64,000 bases of DNA, taken from NCBI RefSeq assembly GCF_020184175.1, contig NC_065531.1, forward strand, positions 26,247,213-26,311,212, given 5' to 3'. Of this stretch, positions 38,301 to 50,764 are shown piece by piece; position 1 is the stretch's first letter; each line of letters opens with the position of its first letter. The position numbers and the translations under genes are program-made. The notes below the pieces were generated by a model. That model was not told where the DNA came from and made no database searches. It saw nothing but the letters and a program-made list of their open reading frames with translations. The stretch comes from Aphis gossypii. Taxonomy: Eukaryota > Arthropoda > Insecta > Hemiptera > Aphididae.

Positions 38301-39018
38301 TACAATAACGCCTTGATAGAATTAAAACACAACTAGCTAAAATAGTCATAACTTGAAGATTAAATCACTATCTATAACCTAATTAAGAAACTGTTGAGAC
38401 TTCAATATTTATAATTTACTAGGTACCTACTTTGGATAAAATGAGTTTTAAAATCAAATCAATTTAAAAGAAGTTGTTATCATACTATAAGAAAAATTAT
38501 AAGTTATCTAATCATATTATAAATAAACTATTAATTAAATAATAAATGTGTAATATAGTAATGAAGATAATTAATTCATAATTGATACACTGTATTAATT
38601 CCATTTAGGTACAGTTAGTGATAAATCATGTAGAGAAGTTGGATGTAGCTATGAGATTTTATACATGGAAAATATTTTAACACGAAGTGCCCCTGTTTAC
38701 TTTGAAAAAGTAGATGGATGCCCTATTGAATGGCTCAATCGTAAGTTACAATTTTCTCTATAATTCATGATTTGTTTATATTTACAAATATTATTTTTTA
38801 TTCTATGCTTATATTTTCTAGCTGAATATAATGCTGCAACTGCTGATGAAACCATTTCTACCAGCAACTCTAATAGCTATAAATGCAAGTATGGAGATTT
38901 AAGTTTCTCAGTAGGTCAAAATATAACTATTGGCCCACAATCAGACTCCAGTACATACACAACAACATGTTCTTGTAATACTCCTCCATTAGTTACTTGC
39001 ATTAAAACGAGAAAATAG
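35348..39018 (+). CDS. Secreted cysteine-rich protein, VWC-like repeats
   Basis: Exons 35348-35417, 35577-35669, 35749-35887, 36305-36426, 37595-37708, 38609-38740 and 38822-39018 join in phase to 288 residues plus TAG. The first 24 residues form a signal peptide (core FFLKLGFLIFLYL), with the mature chain starting near CASNKK. Cysteines are dense and regular. The segments CYLNGNVYEP...CFAACFCD, CMYDNQVYKNGQRFYVGDFL...CVCS and CKYGDLSFSVGQNIT...CSC follow the C-Y-x-G-x-x-Y...C-x-C layout of von Willebrand factor C domains. No enzyme motif and no membrane anchor are seen. An extracellular binding or structural role is inferred; a salivary or haemolymph location is possible but unproven. Most introns are phase 1, as in extracellular modular proteins. 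Poly(A) signal AATAAA at 39150. Confidence 0.85.
36463..37481. mobile_element. 1-kb hAT-like non-autonomous element in intron 4 of the VWC-like gene
   Basis: 1,019 bp starting CAGTGGCGTTCTC and ending GTACGCCACTG, with perfect 8-bp duplications CTAACAAG (36455-36462 and 37482-37489). There is no transposase frame. The perfect duplication indicates a fairly recent insertion. An internal segment (about 36.84-36.99 kb) recurs almost exactly at 38.15-38.3 kb. Confidence 0.9.
38028..38402. repeat. Direct repeats of about 95 bp flanking a piece of the hAT-like element
   Basis: The stretch ACGCCTTGATAGAATT...GTTGAGACTT occurs at 38028-38125 and again at 38308-38402, the second copy lacking a TGC. 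Between them lies about 180 bp nearly identical to the interior of the element at 36.46-37.48 kb (AACGCAAACAATTTTATG onward). This is an internal fragment without the element's terminal repeats, so simple transposition does not explain it. It lies in intron 5 of the VWC-like gene. Confidence 0.85.
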
Positions 39019-39177
39019 AGCATTTAATAATATTAATAAATAATTAATAATATTATAGTACATAACTACTATGTATAAATATAAATAAATAAAATAAATT
39101 ATGCCAACAAATTTGTGTAGGTTGATATAACCGTATGATTATAAAATTCAATAAAATTACTATTTACAAATATTTGT

Positions 39178-39575
39178 CTTTTTCTTTGATCCCAACTATG
39201 TATGGGGTTGGCTACCCATTTCCTAAACCTTCATTAAAACTCTGTCTTCCAGTTTTATAACATCATTCTCTATTCTAGCTACCTATTTCTTCTTTAGTTT
39301 TTCCTTCCTTCAAATTGTATTTCCATAGACACCTTTTCTCTTATCCTGACCAGACCATCTCAATATTCTCATCCTATTTTCCCTAATTATTTCTACAATT
39401 TGTGCCACTCTCACGCGGTTTCCAATACATTATTACTTATTACTCTATCCCCCATAGTCACTATGACTTCTCATCTTTGCTATGTTCATGTTTTTTATTC
39501 TATTTTATTATACATAATTAAAAATTACAATTCATACATGATTGGCCTCACAACAGCTTTATTAAATATACTTTT
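39178..39575 (-). mobile_element. LINE ORF2 3' remnant
   Basis: Minus-strand translation in shifting frames gives FNKAVVRPIM, NIAKMR, MRILRWSGQDKRK and KWVANPIHSWDQRK. These recall the closing part of non-LTR retrotransposon reverse transcriptases (TVVRPVLLYG ... MRENRLRWFGHVMRR). Many stops and frame changes show it is long dead. Confidence 0.6.
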
Positions 39576-41029
39576 TAATTAAAAATATTTATATGTAAGA
39601 TTAGTATATAATGCAATAAGTAATAAATAATTTTACTAAATACAAGGAAAATTTATTTGATTCTCCCAGTAATATTTATTAACAATAAGTTTAGTGATTA
39701 ATTTTGTTTTACTAGTTAATCAAAAACTTTTATAATTTAAAAATGCATAGCAAAATTTTATAGCACAAAAATTATGGTAATTAAAGTCAATACTTTTAAT
39801 ATTGGATGTTCTAAGGAAAACAAACCATAGATAATTTTGTTGATGATAATTGATTATTGTTTAATTCTCAATTTGGTTAAACCAACATCTAATTTATATT
39901 TAGTTTTCAATGTATTCTAAAATGTTGTACTTGAAATTTGCTATTTTATCATTTATGAGACAAACATGCATATTGACCATTAAACATACAAATTTTTCAA
40001 GTTTATGTCTAAGTAAATATATGAATGGAATTCAAAAGTTAGCATAGCTGAAAAAGGTTTTGATTGCATCTCGATCTGAAATCATTAGATTTAGAATACG
40101 TACAACTTTAATATTTTAGTAGATATGGCGATTTGGACCATATACTAGGTGAAGTATTTTGTGTGTACTCAGCCACCCATGCACTTATCATAAATGTAAC
40201 CATTAATTCCATTTCATGTACAAAATAGTATAATTTATTCAGTGAACAGTAGTTTTAGGTAGATGGTGACTTAACGCATTGCCTCTAGTGTCCAATTTTT
40301 TTTTAACTAATATTATGATAGGTCAAGTCTCTATCAATAATATTATTCAAAAACATTTTTTAATTATTATTAACACAAAAATCATTATTACATAAAAGTA
40401 TAATTACATATTGTTGTCCATGATATTCATAATTATAAAAATTAAAAATACTTGATATTCTTAAAATTGATAAAATATGAATTAAAATGTTGGTAATTGT
40501 ACATAATTGTGAGAATATGGGGAACTAAATTTTTTTGTAACCATTATCTATAAAATCCTGAATACGCCATTGAATTTTCAACTTTATTAAAATATGATAT
40601 TTAAAGTAGTCACAGAAAAACCTTTACACATATGTACTTATGTTTGCAAATTCACATTGTTCAAAGATTAAATTTGAATAAAATAACAAGTAATGCACTC
40701 TCAATTAATTCTTTATTTTATATTTTTATCGTAATTAATTAAGTAATGCTGAAATACACATGAACACATACAATAAGATATAAGAAATATATTAGGTTTA
40801 TTGTAGAAGAATGCAATAGCGAATGTTCAGTAAAGCAATTAAGTGTTATGCAGTTGTAACTAAATAGGTATAGTGTGTACATTAAAAACTAATAAGGAAC
40901 CCTACTTGTGAAATATTGCACTAAATAATAAAAATACAAACAAATTTTTACAGAGTGTTGAAACATTATAATATTTAAACACACCTGTAAAAAAAGAGCA
41001 TATATAAATTGCACTTTATTTCGACAATT
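39576..41029. other. Intergenic AT-rich sequence
   Basis: No gene seen. A minus-strand poly(A) signal (TTTATT on plus) near 40710 may serve the TULP4-like gene. Confidence 0.6.
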
Positions 41030-44000
41030 TTACTTGAGCCTCTGAGTTACACTTGCTAGTGCAACTGCAAACGCTTGGACGGCTGAAAATGGGTGTTGAA
41101 AGTCTAGAGCAAAATTATTGCGGTCAATGCGTCCAAACTGCATAACTTGTATTCCATCATATTCAACTTGAAAATTTTTTGCTGATTCTTGAGTAACACG
41201 ACCTCCAAAGTCTAACTGGTAGACTTGAGTTAAATCGTTCCAAATAGGAGCTTTGTTTTGCATAACAAATTGTTGTTTTTTTGTGCACATTTCAATCTAA
41301 AATTAAAAAAAAAAAGTATTATACATGTTTAAATCCTGTTTATATTATTTCAATTACTTTATTTTTTATTTGAGATTTTTGAAAAGTTTCTAAATTTTGA
41401 AAATCTGGTTCAATTTGAGTTCTATGGACTTTACGGAAAAATAATGGAGAGTTCATTAATCGTTTTCTAAAAACAAATAAGATCATATATAATTAATATT
41501 AAAATACAATAATCAGTAATAATCATACAATTATTTTACCTTATAGGAGATGATAAACCACTTTTCTTTTTGGCTGCAACTGGACTAGATGGTAAACTGT
41601 GAGCAAATGTCTCTGAAACCTTAGTGTCTTCGACCACTCTGGATACAGCAATTTTAGGATTTGATGATCCAACACTACAGCTACGTCGTCTTTGAAGTTG
41701 TTTTGTTGTTGGAGAATCATCTTCTATTGATTGTCCATCCCCAACAATAGAGAGTGTCATTTGACGAGGTTGTAAGTGTAAAATAGATGTGCGGTATGAT
41801 ACTCTTCCTAATTTTTGAGTTAAATCATCACATAGCCCACGAATGTGGAATTCTGTACCCCAAACATTTGCTGTAACTTCTGCCAAACGATAGTCCTATA
41901 TAATAAAAAAATTAAAATATTTATAAGATGATGCAATACTTTTTATACTGATGATTTTAATTAAATACTTCTGGTAACACATCAGTGTAACAATTTAATT
42001 GCAATTTTCGATTACAACAGGCTGGTCTTGATCTGTGTCTATTTTTTCGATGAAGCTTGGGGCTAGAGCAAGATTCAGGTTCAGAGTCATCCCAACCAAA
42101 ATTATTATAAGTTATCTGTGCATTAGCGTATGTTGTATCTATTTAAACAATAAGTAGTATACATATTAAAATAATGAACGTATATAAATTAATATCAATA
42201 GCAGTATAGTTTTTATCATTTATGATAATGAATGCATATCACTCATTCAATTATGAATTCATTAGTATTTAATTAATAAAAATTTAAACAATGCATTTAT
42301 GTATTTTATATTTACCATCTACTTGTGGATCAAAGATGACAAATTCTGGTCTCAGCATACTAATTCTTTTGCCTTTAAGTAGTGGTACTAAACCGCCAAG
42401 GTATTCCATGTATAGTACATAACAGACTGGTGGTGTAGTTTCTGGTCCATTGACATGTTGTACAACTGTACAATATAGACGATTTTTTGGTGAGCTACTA
42501 ACAAACTGACGCAATTCTGACAACTTGGGCACTTCGCACTAAACAATATTTTTTATTTATTTTGATACATATTAAAGTATTATACAAACTAAAAATGTTA
42601 TTAATTTGTTTGTTTAACTGTAATAAATATAATTGTAATATTGATAAATAATTTGCTCACATGAATAGTAGATGATGAAATAGCAGTTAAAATTTCTTGA
42701 ATACTAACAGGAAGTATGTCATCTGAAGGAAACAGAGAATCATCACACATTCGCAATGCACAAAGTACATACAAAGGAACAACTGAAGCAGACACACAAG
42801 CAACATGTATTTCTGGTCCTGTTGCTACAAAAATTCTTCGGTCATTGTGTGCCCATGTTACAGCTGTAACTACAGCCTACAATTGTAAGAGTTATATTAT
42901 ATTAAACTGCTTAATACATAAATGATAATAATAATAATAATAAAAAAGGTAGCTTGCCGAGGATTGAGGCATGTTAATAGAATAAACTAATTGACCATTA
43001 GCAGAATAAATTTGCACAACATTGGTACTTAGTCTTCCAGGTCTTGAACCAGCAACACAAAGTAACTCTTTTGCATTAGACCATTCCATATGAACTGGAC
43101 ATAAGCCTGTACGTATTAATACTGGAGCGGGATCATCAAATCGCCGCATCAACTGAATAGTACCATTTTTACAACAAAGCGCTAAAACGTGTTTAAATAA
43201 ATCTGAAAACATTAAAAATATAATTACTTTTGCTATTTTTCATAATACATTTTACTCAATACTCACGATCTGATTTTATTTTATTTTCATTCATGCAAAA
43301 TTTTTCACAAGACCAAGCCATAGAAGATATTCCAGAATCATCTGACAAGTTGACTTGAGACACAGGAGCTCCATGAATATCTAAAACTTTCATTTGTCCT
43401 CTGCTAGTTCCAAAATATACCTTAGGTAGAGCAAAATTATATTATTATTAGTTTTTAAAAAGTTTATATTTATTGTTAATTAAAGAAAATACTTGTTGAT
43501 CATCTGGGGACCAAGCACCACAAGTAACTGTTCCTTCTGGATGTAACATAGAAGACCAATATCTGTGACCAGTAACAGATCCAACCAAAACAAACCCATC
43601 CTAAACACAAAAAGGTATACATAGTAACATACTTGAATATATTCAATAAAAATATTTAATTAAACATTATTATTTATATAATACTAACTTGATAGCATAT
43701 TAGTGCCAATCGACCATCATGAGACCAACTAAAATAAGTAACTCTAGTATTCCGATCATTGATAAGTTCAACATTCCAACGACAATCGAACTTGGCCCAA
43801 ACATTTATAACACCAGAACTATCACATGAAGCCAATTTTTGGTATGGTTCATTCCATTTCACAAGAACAACCTTTAAATAAAAATATTCATAAAAATTAG
43901 TTATCAAAAAGAAACATTAATAACAATAATTTCATCTTTCTTGATCAAAAAAATATATATATATTATATACATGTTAATAACTTGGAAGTCAATTCTATA

Positions 44001-47000
44001 TACTAGAAAATATGTAGTTTAAAATTGTGTGTTAAATAATTCTTAAGATAAATATTATGTATTAAGTGACAATAGCTAATTCAAGCTATAAAAATATAAA
44101 TTCATATTTCATTGATGTGACCTATGATATTCATATATATTTTCTTTAAACCGACAGCTAAGGAGAAGTTGTATGGACATTACAGATCCTCTACTGCTCT
44201 TTAATATTGTTCAATACAAAGTAGAAGATCTGAATAGAAGAATATATTCATTTTTTAGTTTTGTAGAAAAATTGAACCAGTAAACCTGGTTCTGTAAGTC
44301 TTTTTGTCAACATTATGGAAAATGTATTAAAACATTTTTCAAACCTAACAAGAAATATTTATTATATTATTTTCAGTGAATATAAATTTTTGTGGATTAG
44401 TAAATAACTAAAATCAAGAAAGTGATATATTTAAAGTATGTATTAAAACTGTTTATACTTACCAATAATCAAATGAGAAAACCCATATCAATAATAATAA
44501 AAAAAAGTGCAGTATTCAAACGTAACATAAAATTGCTGTAAAACTAAAAATAAAAAAATAAAATAAAATAAAATAAAAGGTAAAAATAACGAAATTATTT
44601 ATAAAGTGAAAAATAATAAATAAATAATGTAAACAAAATAATAAAAATATTTTGTTACTTTTGTGAAACAAAAAAAATATATATACAAATGTAATTATGG
44701 TAAAAGAATATAATACCTTAGCATGATGATTTCTTAAATTGTAATTAGTGCGGAGAGGTACTCTTTCACTGTTTGGTCCATTATTTGGTGGTATAGAAGT
44801 AAATGTAACACCGACAACCCCTTGAGAATTGCCTGAAGCCAACCATCCTTGTTTATAGTAATTTCGTCCATCCAAATTCCATCCTTCTGCCTAAAATTAT
44901 AGTTAGTGAAAATGTTAACTTCAATTTTATTAATGTTAAAAATAATATAACAATGACATTTAAAAAAAATCAGAGAAAAATGAACATTCAAATACGATTT
45001 TGTTTCAAAAATAGGAACTTGCTATGGGTTGCTTAAAAAAAAATAAAAAACAAACACATACCATTTACATTCAAAGATACATGAAGTATAGATATTCTAT
45101 GTACAATTTTTGAAGTTTTTGAAGTTTACACAATATACCTACCTCTTTACTTTTCATCTATATGTACTAGTAATTATTTATTTAATGAACCACTAAGACA
45201 CTTTTAAAGTAATGCACTAATGACAATAATATTAACCCTTATTGTTAAATATTATATAATATTTTTGTGTAAATGTTAAATTTGTTTACTGTTTATTATA
45301 TACTTATATAACTTTTATCTTCACGTGAACCATAACTTAATTAAAACTTTCATAATTTTTTAGCAATATACTGTATTATTTGAGGGTTAAGATCCATTTA
45401 AATTATAAATAAACATAAATTATTAATATTATTTTTGTATATAATGTATTATATATTTATACATCATAATATAGATAGCACTAACTTAATATATTTCACT
45501 AATTTTACAATTCTAACTGCCAGGTCTGATGTATAGTGTTAACCTTAAAAAATTGTTGTGTTCAATACTGTAATGTATATAGATATTACAATATTATACT
45601 TAAAAAAATCTCTAATTAATAGCTTATCTATAAATAAAAATAAGTAAAAAACTATTTTTATTTCAAAATTTGACCAGGTACGTGTGATAGTAGCAATGAC
45701 GGCTATTGATGTGATGGTGAAATATGTCGTACCTACAGGATTTTAAAATTTTCATCAATGACTTGTTGTAGCTAATATATTTGTCAGCAGTACCGGATTT
45801 AGGATTTAGTCTGGGGCTAATAAAAATTTAGCGCCCTTACATAGTATTAGGGTGCGGGTTATCAACACTTTAGAGTGCCCTTATACCAACAGCGCACAGG
45901 GCAAGGATACCCACTTGCCCCTCTTCCCTAGATCCAGCACTGTTTGTCAGTACAATTATTTGTTGGCTATTATGATATGTTTTAACTTTCGATCAATGTT
46001 AATAGACATATAGCTAAATCTAAATCGCTACTACCCATAAGTTTTATAGATTTTCACTGATTTTTTTGTATAACAATTAAAAATTGGAAACAGTTATTAA
46101 TTTTTAAATTTAAAATATTACTATTATTTATTAAATAAAATAGTGTATTATTAGATTTTTTCCATAGATGAAGTTTTCCTAAAGTATCACACGTTAACGC
46201 CTAGTCTTAAATCCAGAAACGCTGAGCCACTGCATGTATAAATGTATTATCTAATGGTAAATTATAAAATAGAAGAATCATCTCATTTCACATTCATACC
46301 ATGTACAATAAATAAAAGATATTATTATATTTTTTTATAAAAAATATGTATTATACAAAACAAAATATGAATTTTTGTGTCCAAATCTTATTTTAGGTCA
46401 AAATACTTACTATTATGCTCATATTTATCTCCATTCTATTACAAAGTTTATTTATCAATAATTATACTCATATAAATAATTACCTAAGTTTTAATTTTTA
46501 GTTATTGCATATCATTTAATTTATTTTGGTATTAATTTACAATTTTAGGCACCAACATTTTTTATTTATCCTTAATCATGCGCACTCCGAGTATCCTCAA
46601 TCTACTAAAAATATTGAAAAAGCAATAGGAATATTTAAATAAACATGAGAAATAGGAAAAATTATCTTTTTTTTACAATTTTGAAACAACGACGCCGTGG
46701 GAACTGCTTTCGCATTACTTCCATAGCGCTGGGAAAAAAAATATCTATATTCTGTTTTATATTTGCATTATTTAATAAACTAAAAAAGAAAAATTAGGAA
46801 TTATTCGTTTAATTATGTATTTAATTTGGAAGTTAAAGCCATCTAAAGATTTCAAATTAGTTTTTTTTACTTAAGACATAAATATTGCAATGCCCAGCAA
46901 GCAAGAAATAGGAGTAGTATCTACTACAAAGCATTAGTATTATTATAAAATAGATAAACTGAGCATTTAAGAAAAAATGGGATGGATGTCTAAATCATGA

Positions 47001-47586
47001 CAATATTATAGTAATTTTAGGATAAATTTCTTCTTTCCTTCAGGCATAGACCTTGGTATATAGATATTTTCTATGCCTTTGGGTTATTTATTCTCTCTTA
47101 TGAAAGTTTAAAGACTAAGCTTTTATTTTAAATTAAAAAATATTACAAATTAATTTGAATATGCAATACCTATATGAACTTAGTGAATAAAAGTTAAATC
47201 TACAAATTTTAATCAAAAATAACTTCTTAACAAAATCCTACTCATTGAAATTTTTAAATACAGAACATACATTACACCAATTCTACATCAAAAAGATATA
47301 TTTATTCCACCAATTTGATATTTAGATTTTATTTATTTTTTAAGCAATTATAATAATATTAGGATTTTGGCAACCAAATGATTCTGTTCCCGCTATCAGA
47401 AAAAAAATGTATATATTATGTAAATGTAGATTTAATAATCAATATATAATGTCAAGAACAAAACGTCATAACAATTATTAATTTAAAACTTACTTCTGTT
47501 TTATCTGGAACTCTTCCCATCCAGGACAATGACAATATGTCACTGTCACATTTTGTGTTGGCTTTCTTTTCAAACCTAATATGCAT
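41030..47586 (-). CDS. TULP4: Tubby-related protein 4 homologue (WD40 + SOCS + Tubby)
   Basis: Exons 47586-47494, 44890-44717, 43871-43689, 43600-43493, 43420-43267, 43202-42958, 42876-42661, 42538-42316, 42138-41969, 41895-41540, 41466-41358 and 41296-41030 join in phase to 765 residues plus stop. The N-terminus (ILSLSWMGRVPDKTE) and WD40 motifs (KQGWLASGNSQGVVGVTFTS, VLVKWNEPYQKLASCD, DGFVLVGSVTGHRYWSS) align with TULP4. A SOCS-box-like piece (VSASVVPLYVLCALRM) follows, then YLGGLVPLLKGKRIS-LRPEFVIFDP. The tubby domain is in two parts, EVTANVWGTEFHIRGL...LHLQPRQM and VYQLDFGGRVTQESAKNFQV to VTQRLK. SOCS-box TULP4 is thought to be a Cullin E3 adaptor. The product is about half the vertebrate length because the long disordered middle is nearly absent. 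The intron 42877-42957 appears to use a GC donor. Confidence 0.93.
45788..45942. mobile_element. hAT-like MITE in TULP4 intron 1
   Basis: 155 bp from CAGTACCGGATTTAGG to CTAGATCCAGCACTG, imperfect inverted ends, between perfect 8-bp duplications TTTGTCAG (45780-45787 and 45943-45950). The interior is GC-richer (GCGCCCTTACATAG). It is non-coding. Confidence 0.85.
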
Positions 47587-48240
47587 TGTAAAATAAAAGC
47601 TTAGATCTTCAGAAATATCATCATTTTAATGACAGTAGTGTTTGCGGTGACTGAAACACTCGAATCGTTAGTAACTACTAAATTATTAACAAAAATGTAT
47701 GAGCTCTAAAGCTTTCTCGGGAGCTACTTGGACACTTTGTATTAACTATAATAATACTAATGTTCCAGTGCTCAGAAGAATCTTAAAAGGTAATTCATAA
47801 AGTTATTGATTATAGATAACACCAAAGTATGAAGTTAGTAAGGTAGGTTTGTGATAATAATATTACGGCACGGTTGTAGTAGCTTATCTATAAACCTTGG
47901 ATATTTACGTTTAGAATTGTGATTTACGCAAGCGCGAGTATAAACGTCGCACATTTATTTTATAAATAAAACGCGGTAAATGTAAAATTCCCAGGGAGAA
48001 TGCAGTTATTGTAATAAATATGCGACGAGTATACCACACGCTTGCGCAAATGATATTATTCATACTAGAAACTCGCCACTGTGCTTCGAATATCGGGACA
48101 TGCCTCCATGGTTTATGATCTAAGGTAACTTCAAGTCAGTCATATACAGTTTCTATGATACCCCGCCAAACCATTAGTACAACTTACTGTTGAGATCGCC
48201 TCTCTTTGATGAACTATTAATAAATAATAATAATTCTTGT
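47587..48240. promoter_or_regulatory. 5' flank of the TULP4-like gene
   Basis: Upstream of the minus-strand ATG the sequence becomes locally CpG-richer around 47.92-48.06 kb (AAGCGCGAGTATAAACGTCG and CACACGCTTGCGC), compatible with a promoter. No specific element could be assigned. Confidence 0.35.
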
Positions 48241-48600
48241 TTATTCATCGTAGTTGAAAGCCTTTAAGACTAAACTGACAAACATTATTAATATTATGCC
48301 ATGCCATCTTTCTATATCCTCCGCTAGGATTCGCCAATCAGCATCCGGTTCAACCCGCTCCACATGTTTTGACAACTGGTCTTCCCACCTCAATCTTGGT
48401 CTACCAAGTGGTCTTATGCCTTCTGAAGAGCCACATAGGTAGTGCCTTGCTAATAAAGGCTCTTTCATATCGAAATGCGTGACTAGCCCAAAAGAGCCGT
48501 CTCTTTCTAATATCGTCGACTATATTTGGTTTCTGATATAGCTCCAATTAATCTCCATATTATGTCTGATTCTCCGCACTCTCTGGATTATTATTTATTA
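48241..48600 (-). mobile_element. LINE ORF2 C-terminal remnant
   Basis: A 75-codon minus frame reads RPLGRPRLRWEDQLSKHVERV followed by WRILAEDIERWHGII, the usual end of non-LTR retrotransposon ORF2 (GRPRLRW...W..LA.DR.RW). Further upstream it decays into RRIRHNMEI in other frames. This is a truncated dead copy and not a host gene. Confidence 0.75.
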
Positions 48601-49591
48601 ATAATATTATGCTAAATATATACCTACTATTACCACAGAATAATTAATTAAATTTTATTTGATAGATGTTTATTAACATAAATAAGTCATTATTATTTAC
48701 GATACGTCTTCATGTAAATACGTTACCTACAAACTTACTTATTTAATTGTGAATTAATTTTATTTAAAAGTTTGAATTTTTTGATGCCTGGACATAATAG
48801 GTGTATTGTTCCCGGGTGTACAACGGGATATGATTCCTAGGATATCATTTTTTTCAGCACCAAAAAGTCCTGTTCACGATTAAAGATCTTATCTTTAATT
48901 TGTAGTCCTGTTAGACTTGGACAGCGGACATAAGCAATACTTAGAAAGAATTTCAAAATTAAACCAAAACAAATTGTTTGTGTGTGTCTGTTATTTAACC
49001 AAATTTTACTTAGCTAATATATATTACTATATTAGGGCGATTTAACTTCATCTATAAAATTGAATCCTGTTTTTCGAAATCTTGCAAAATGGTAGATATA
49101 TTTTAATTATGCTTGTCAGAGTTATTAGAAGATAATCTATATTTTCATGTTTTGAACACGGTTAGGAGGTCATTGTCTTTACTATATAAGTTATTATTAT
49201 TACTTATATCAACACGAGAATGCGTAAATTTTCTCTGAACTCTTAAGTATATATATAATGCAGAAACAATTAAGAACAATATGGTTATTAAAAAATAAGT
49301 GGCTAAGTTTACAAAAATTCTTATTATTCGTATGAAGTATTTAAGTACATATAGATACTTTTGTTACAAAAGTTTTGTAATTTGATTATTTATTTAATTT
49401 TTATATTAATTTATGTTATGTATGGCATATTAAAATATTATATAGGAATATATTATTATCTTGGTGCTTCTATATACAGTGTATTTATGTTTATTATATT
49501 TATATGTTCGTCGTTCGTGCTTCATAAAAAAGAGATTAATTGGGACTTCCTTATTAGTTTATTTTTTTTGATTTGAGTTTATGTTTTAACC
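48601..49591. other. Intergenic AT-rich sequence
   Basis: No supported gene or repeat. A 71-codon plus frame at 49361-49576 is composed almost wholly of I/Y/F/L from AT-rich DNA and is not credible. Confidence 0.6.
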
Positions 49592-49905
49592 CAGAGGTTC
49601 CCCATTAGCATTGAGCCACGGACCCCTAGCTTAAACTTAAATTGTATGGGGGACCCCTTATTAGTTATTTGTGATTACTTTTCAATTTTGCTTAGTTATA
49701 AAAATGAAAAAAAAACCAGTGTAACTCTACGTGGAGCATAATTTCAATAATATATAGTATACAGTATATATATAATACATTAATTTTTTTAATAATTCGA
49801 TTAAAATAAAATAAAAATATTACTTCAGTACTACATAACCGTGGATTCCCAAACATCAACACGCGGACCCCTGGGGGTCCACGGACCACCAATTGGGAAC
49901 CGATG
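49592..49905. mobile_element. hAT-like MITE with CAGAGGTTCCC ends
   Basis: 314 bp. The left end CAGAGGTTCCCCATT and right end AATTGGGAACCGATG form an imperfect inverted repeat, with CGGACCCCT/GGGGGTCC motifs just inside. Flanks TTTTAACC and TTCTAACC are an 8-bp duplication with one change. Related ends occur at 62.89 kb (CAGCGGTTCCC). Confidence 0.75.
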
Positions 49906-50764
49906 TTCTAACCCCTCGATTGGCTCGATTACATTTATCAGCTTTAATTATTATCGGAGTACTGAAGTAATGAAGTGTAATGAACATTATACTTGATAAA
50001 TATTATTATTTTATAAGTCCCTTTAATAAAAAAAAAAAAATTAATTAAGAGGGTCTCCATTATGAAAGCGTAGTAGGTACTTACTATTTTTGTCACTACG
50101 CTTCCACACCATCATTCTTCGATTTCTTCATGATTACTATTGTATTCTGTGTTTATAGTGTTAATATTGAATGGACACCTTGAGTAGCTCTATGATGGAT
50201 ACAGGTGGCCGTTCATTTGGACACACGGTGTAATTTCTTTATATAGTTAGGTGCTAAGGTGAAAAAGAATCAACATTCTAGATTTTAAATCGTGGGAAGA
50301 ACTGATCCAATCCCGTCCTCATAATTTAGAAGTCTGGCAACACTGATCGGACTGATTGCAGTGTTTTTTTAGGTTACTGACGTTACTGAGTTTTTTCAAA
50401 GATCAAAACCTAAGACCGTGGATCAAAATATTGTTCAATTTTTAATTTTATTACAGAACACAGGCTACAATACATTAAAGTTGTGTGACACAAGTTGTCT
50501 ATTATAGTATATTCCATAGGAATATAGGACCTTAATCCATCAATCAACATTCATCATAAGCCGATACAAATTTTTAACTTCTAAGTGATAATTGATTACA
50601 ATATAGTAAATTCTTACATTTTTTATTTTAACATTTTCATTTTACATTGATAATAACATGTATTATTTTCCTATTTCAGAATTTTTTTTCAATTAACCAA
50701 TGCATAACAGATATTTACTTTAATTATTAACAGAGTCCGTAGTTTGGTTAATTAAATCTGTAAA
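49906..50764. other. 5' flank of the Lon gene
   Basis: Mostly AT-rich. The zone 50.05-50.45 kb is a little GC-richer and may hold the promoter. No exon, repeat or defined element was identified. Confidence 0.5.

Noticed and set aside
49361..49576. 71-codon plus frame with membrane-like composition
   Set aside because: The I/Y/F/L bias is what AT-rich non-coding DNA yields. No homology or splice partner.
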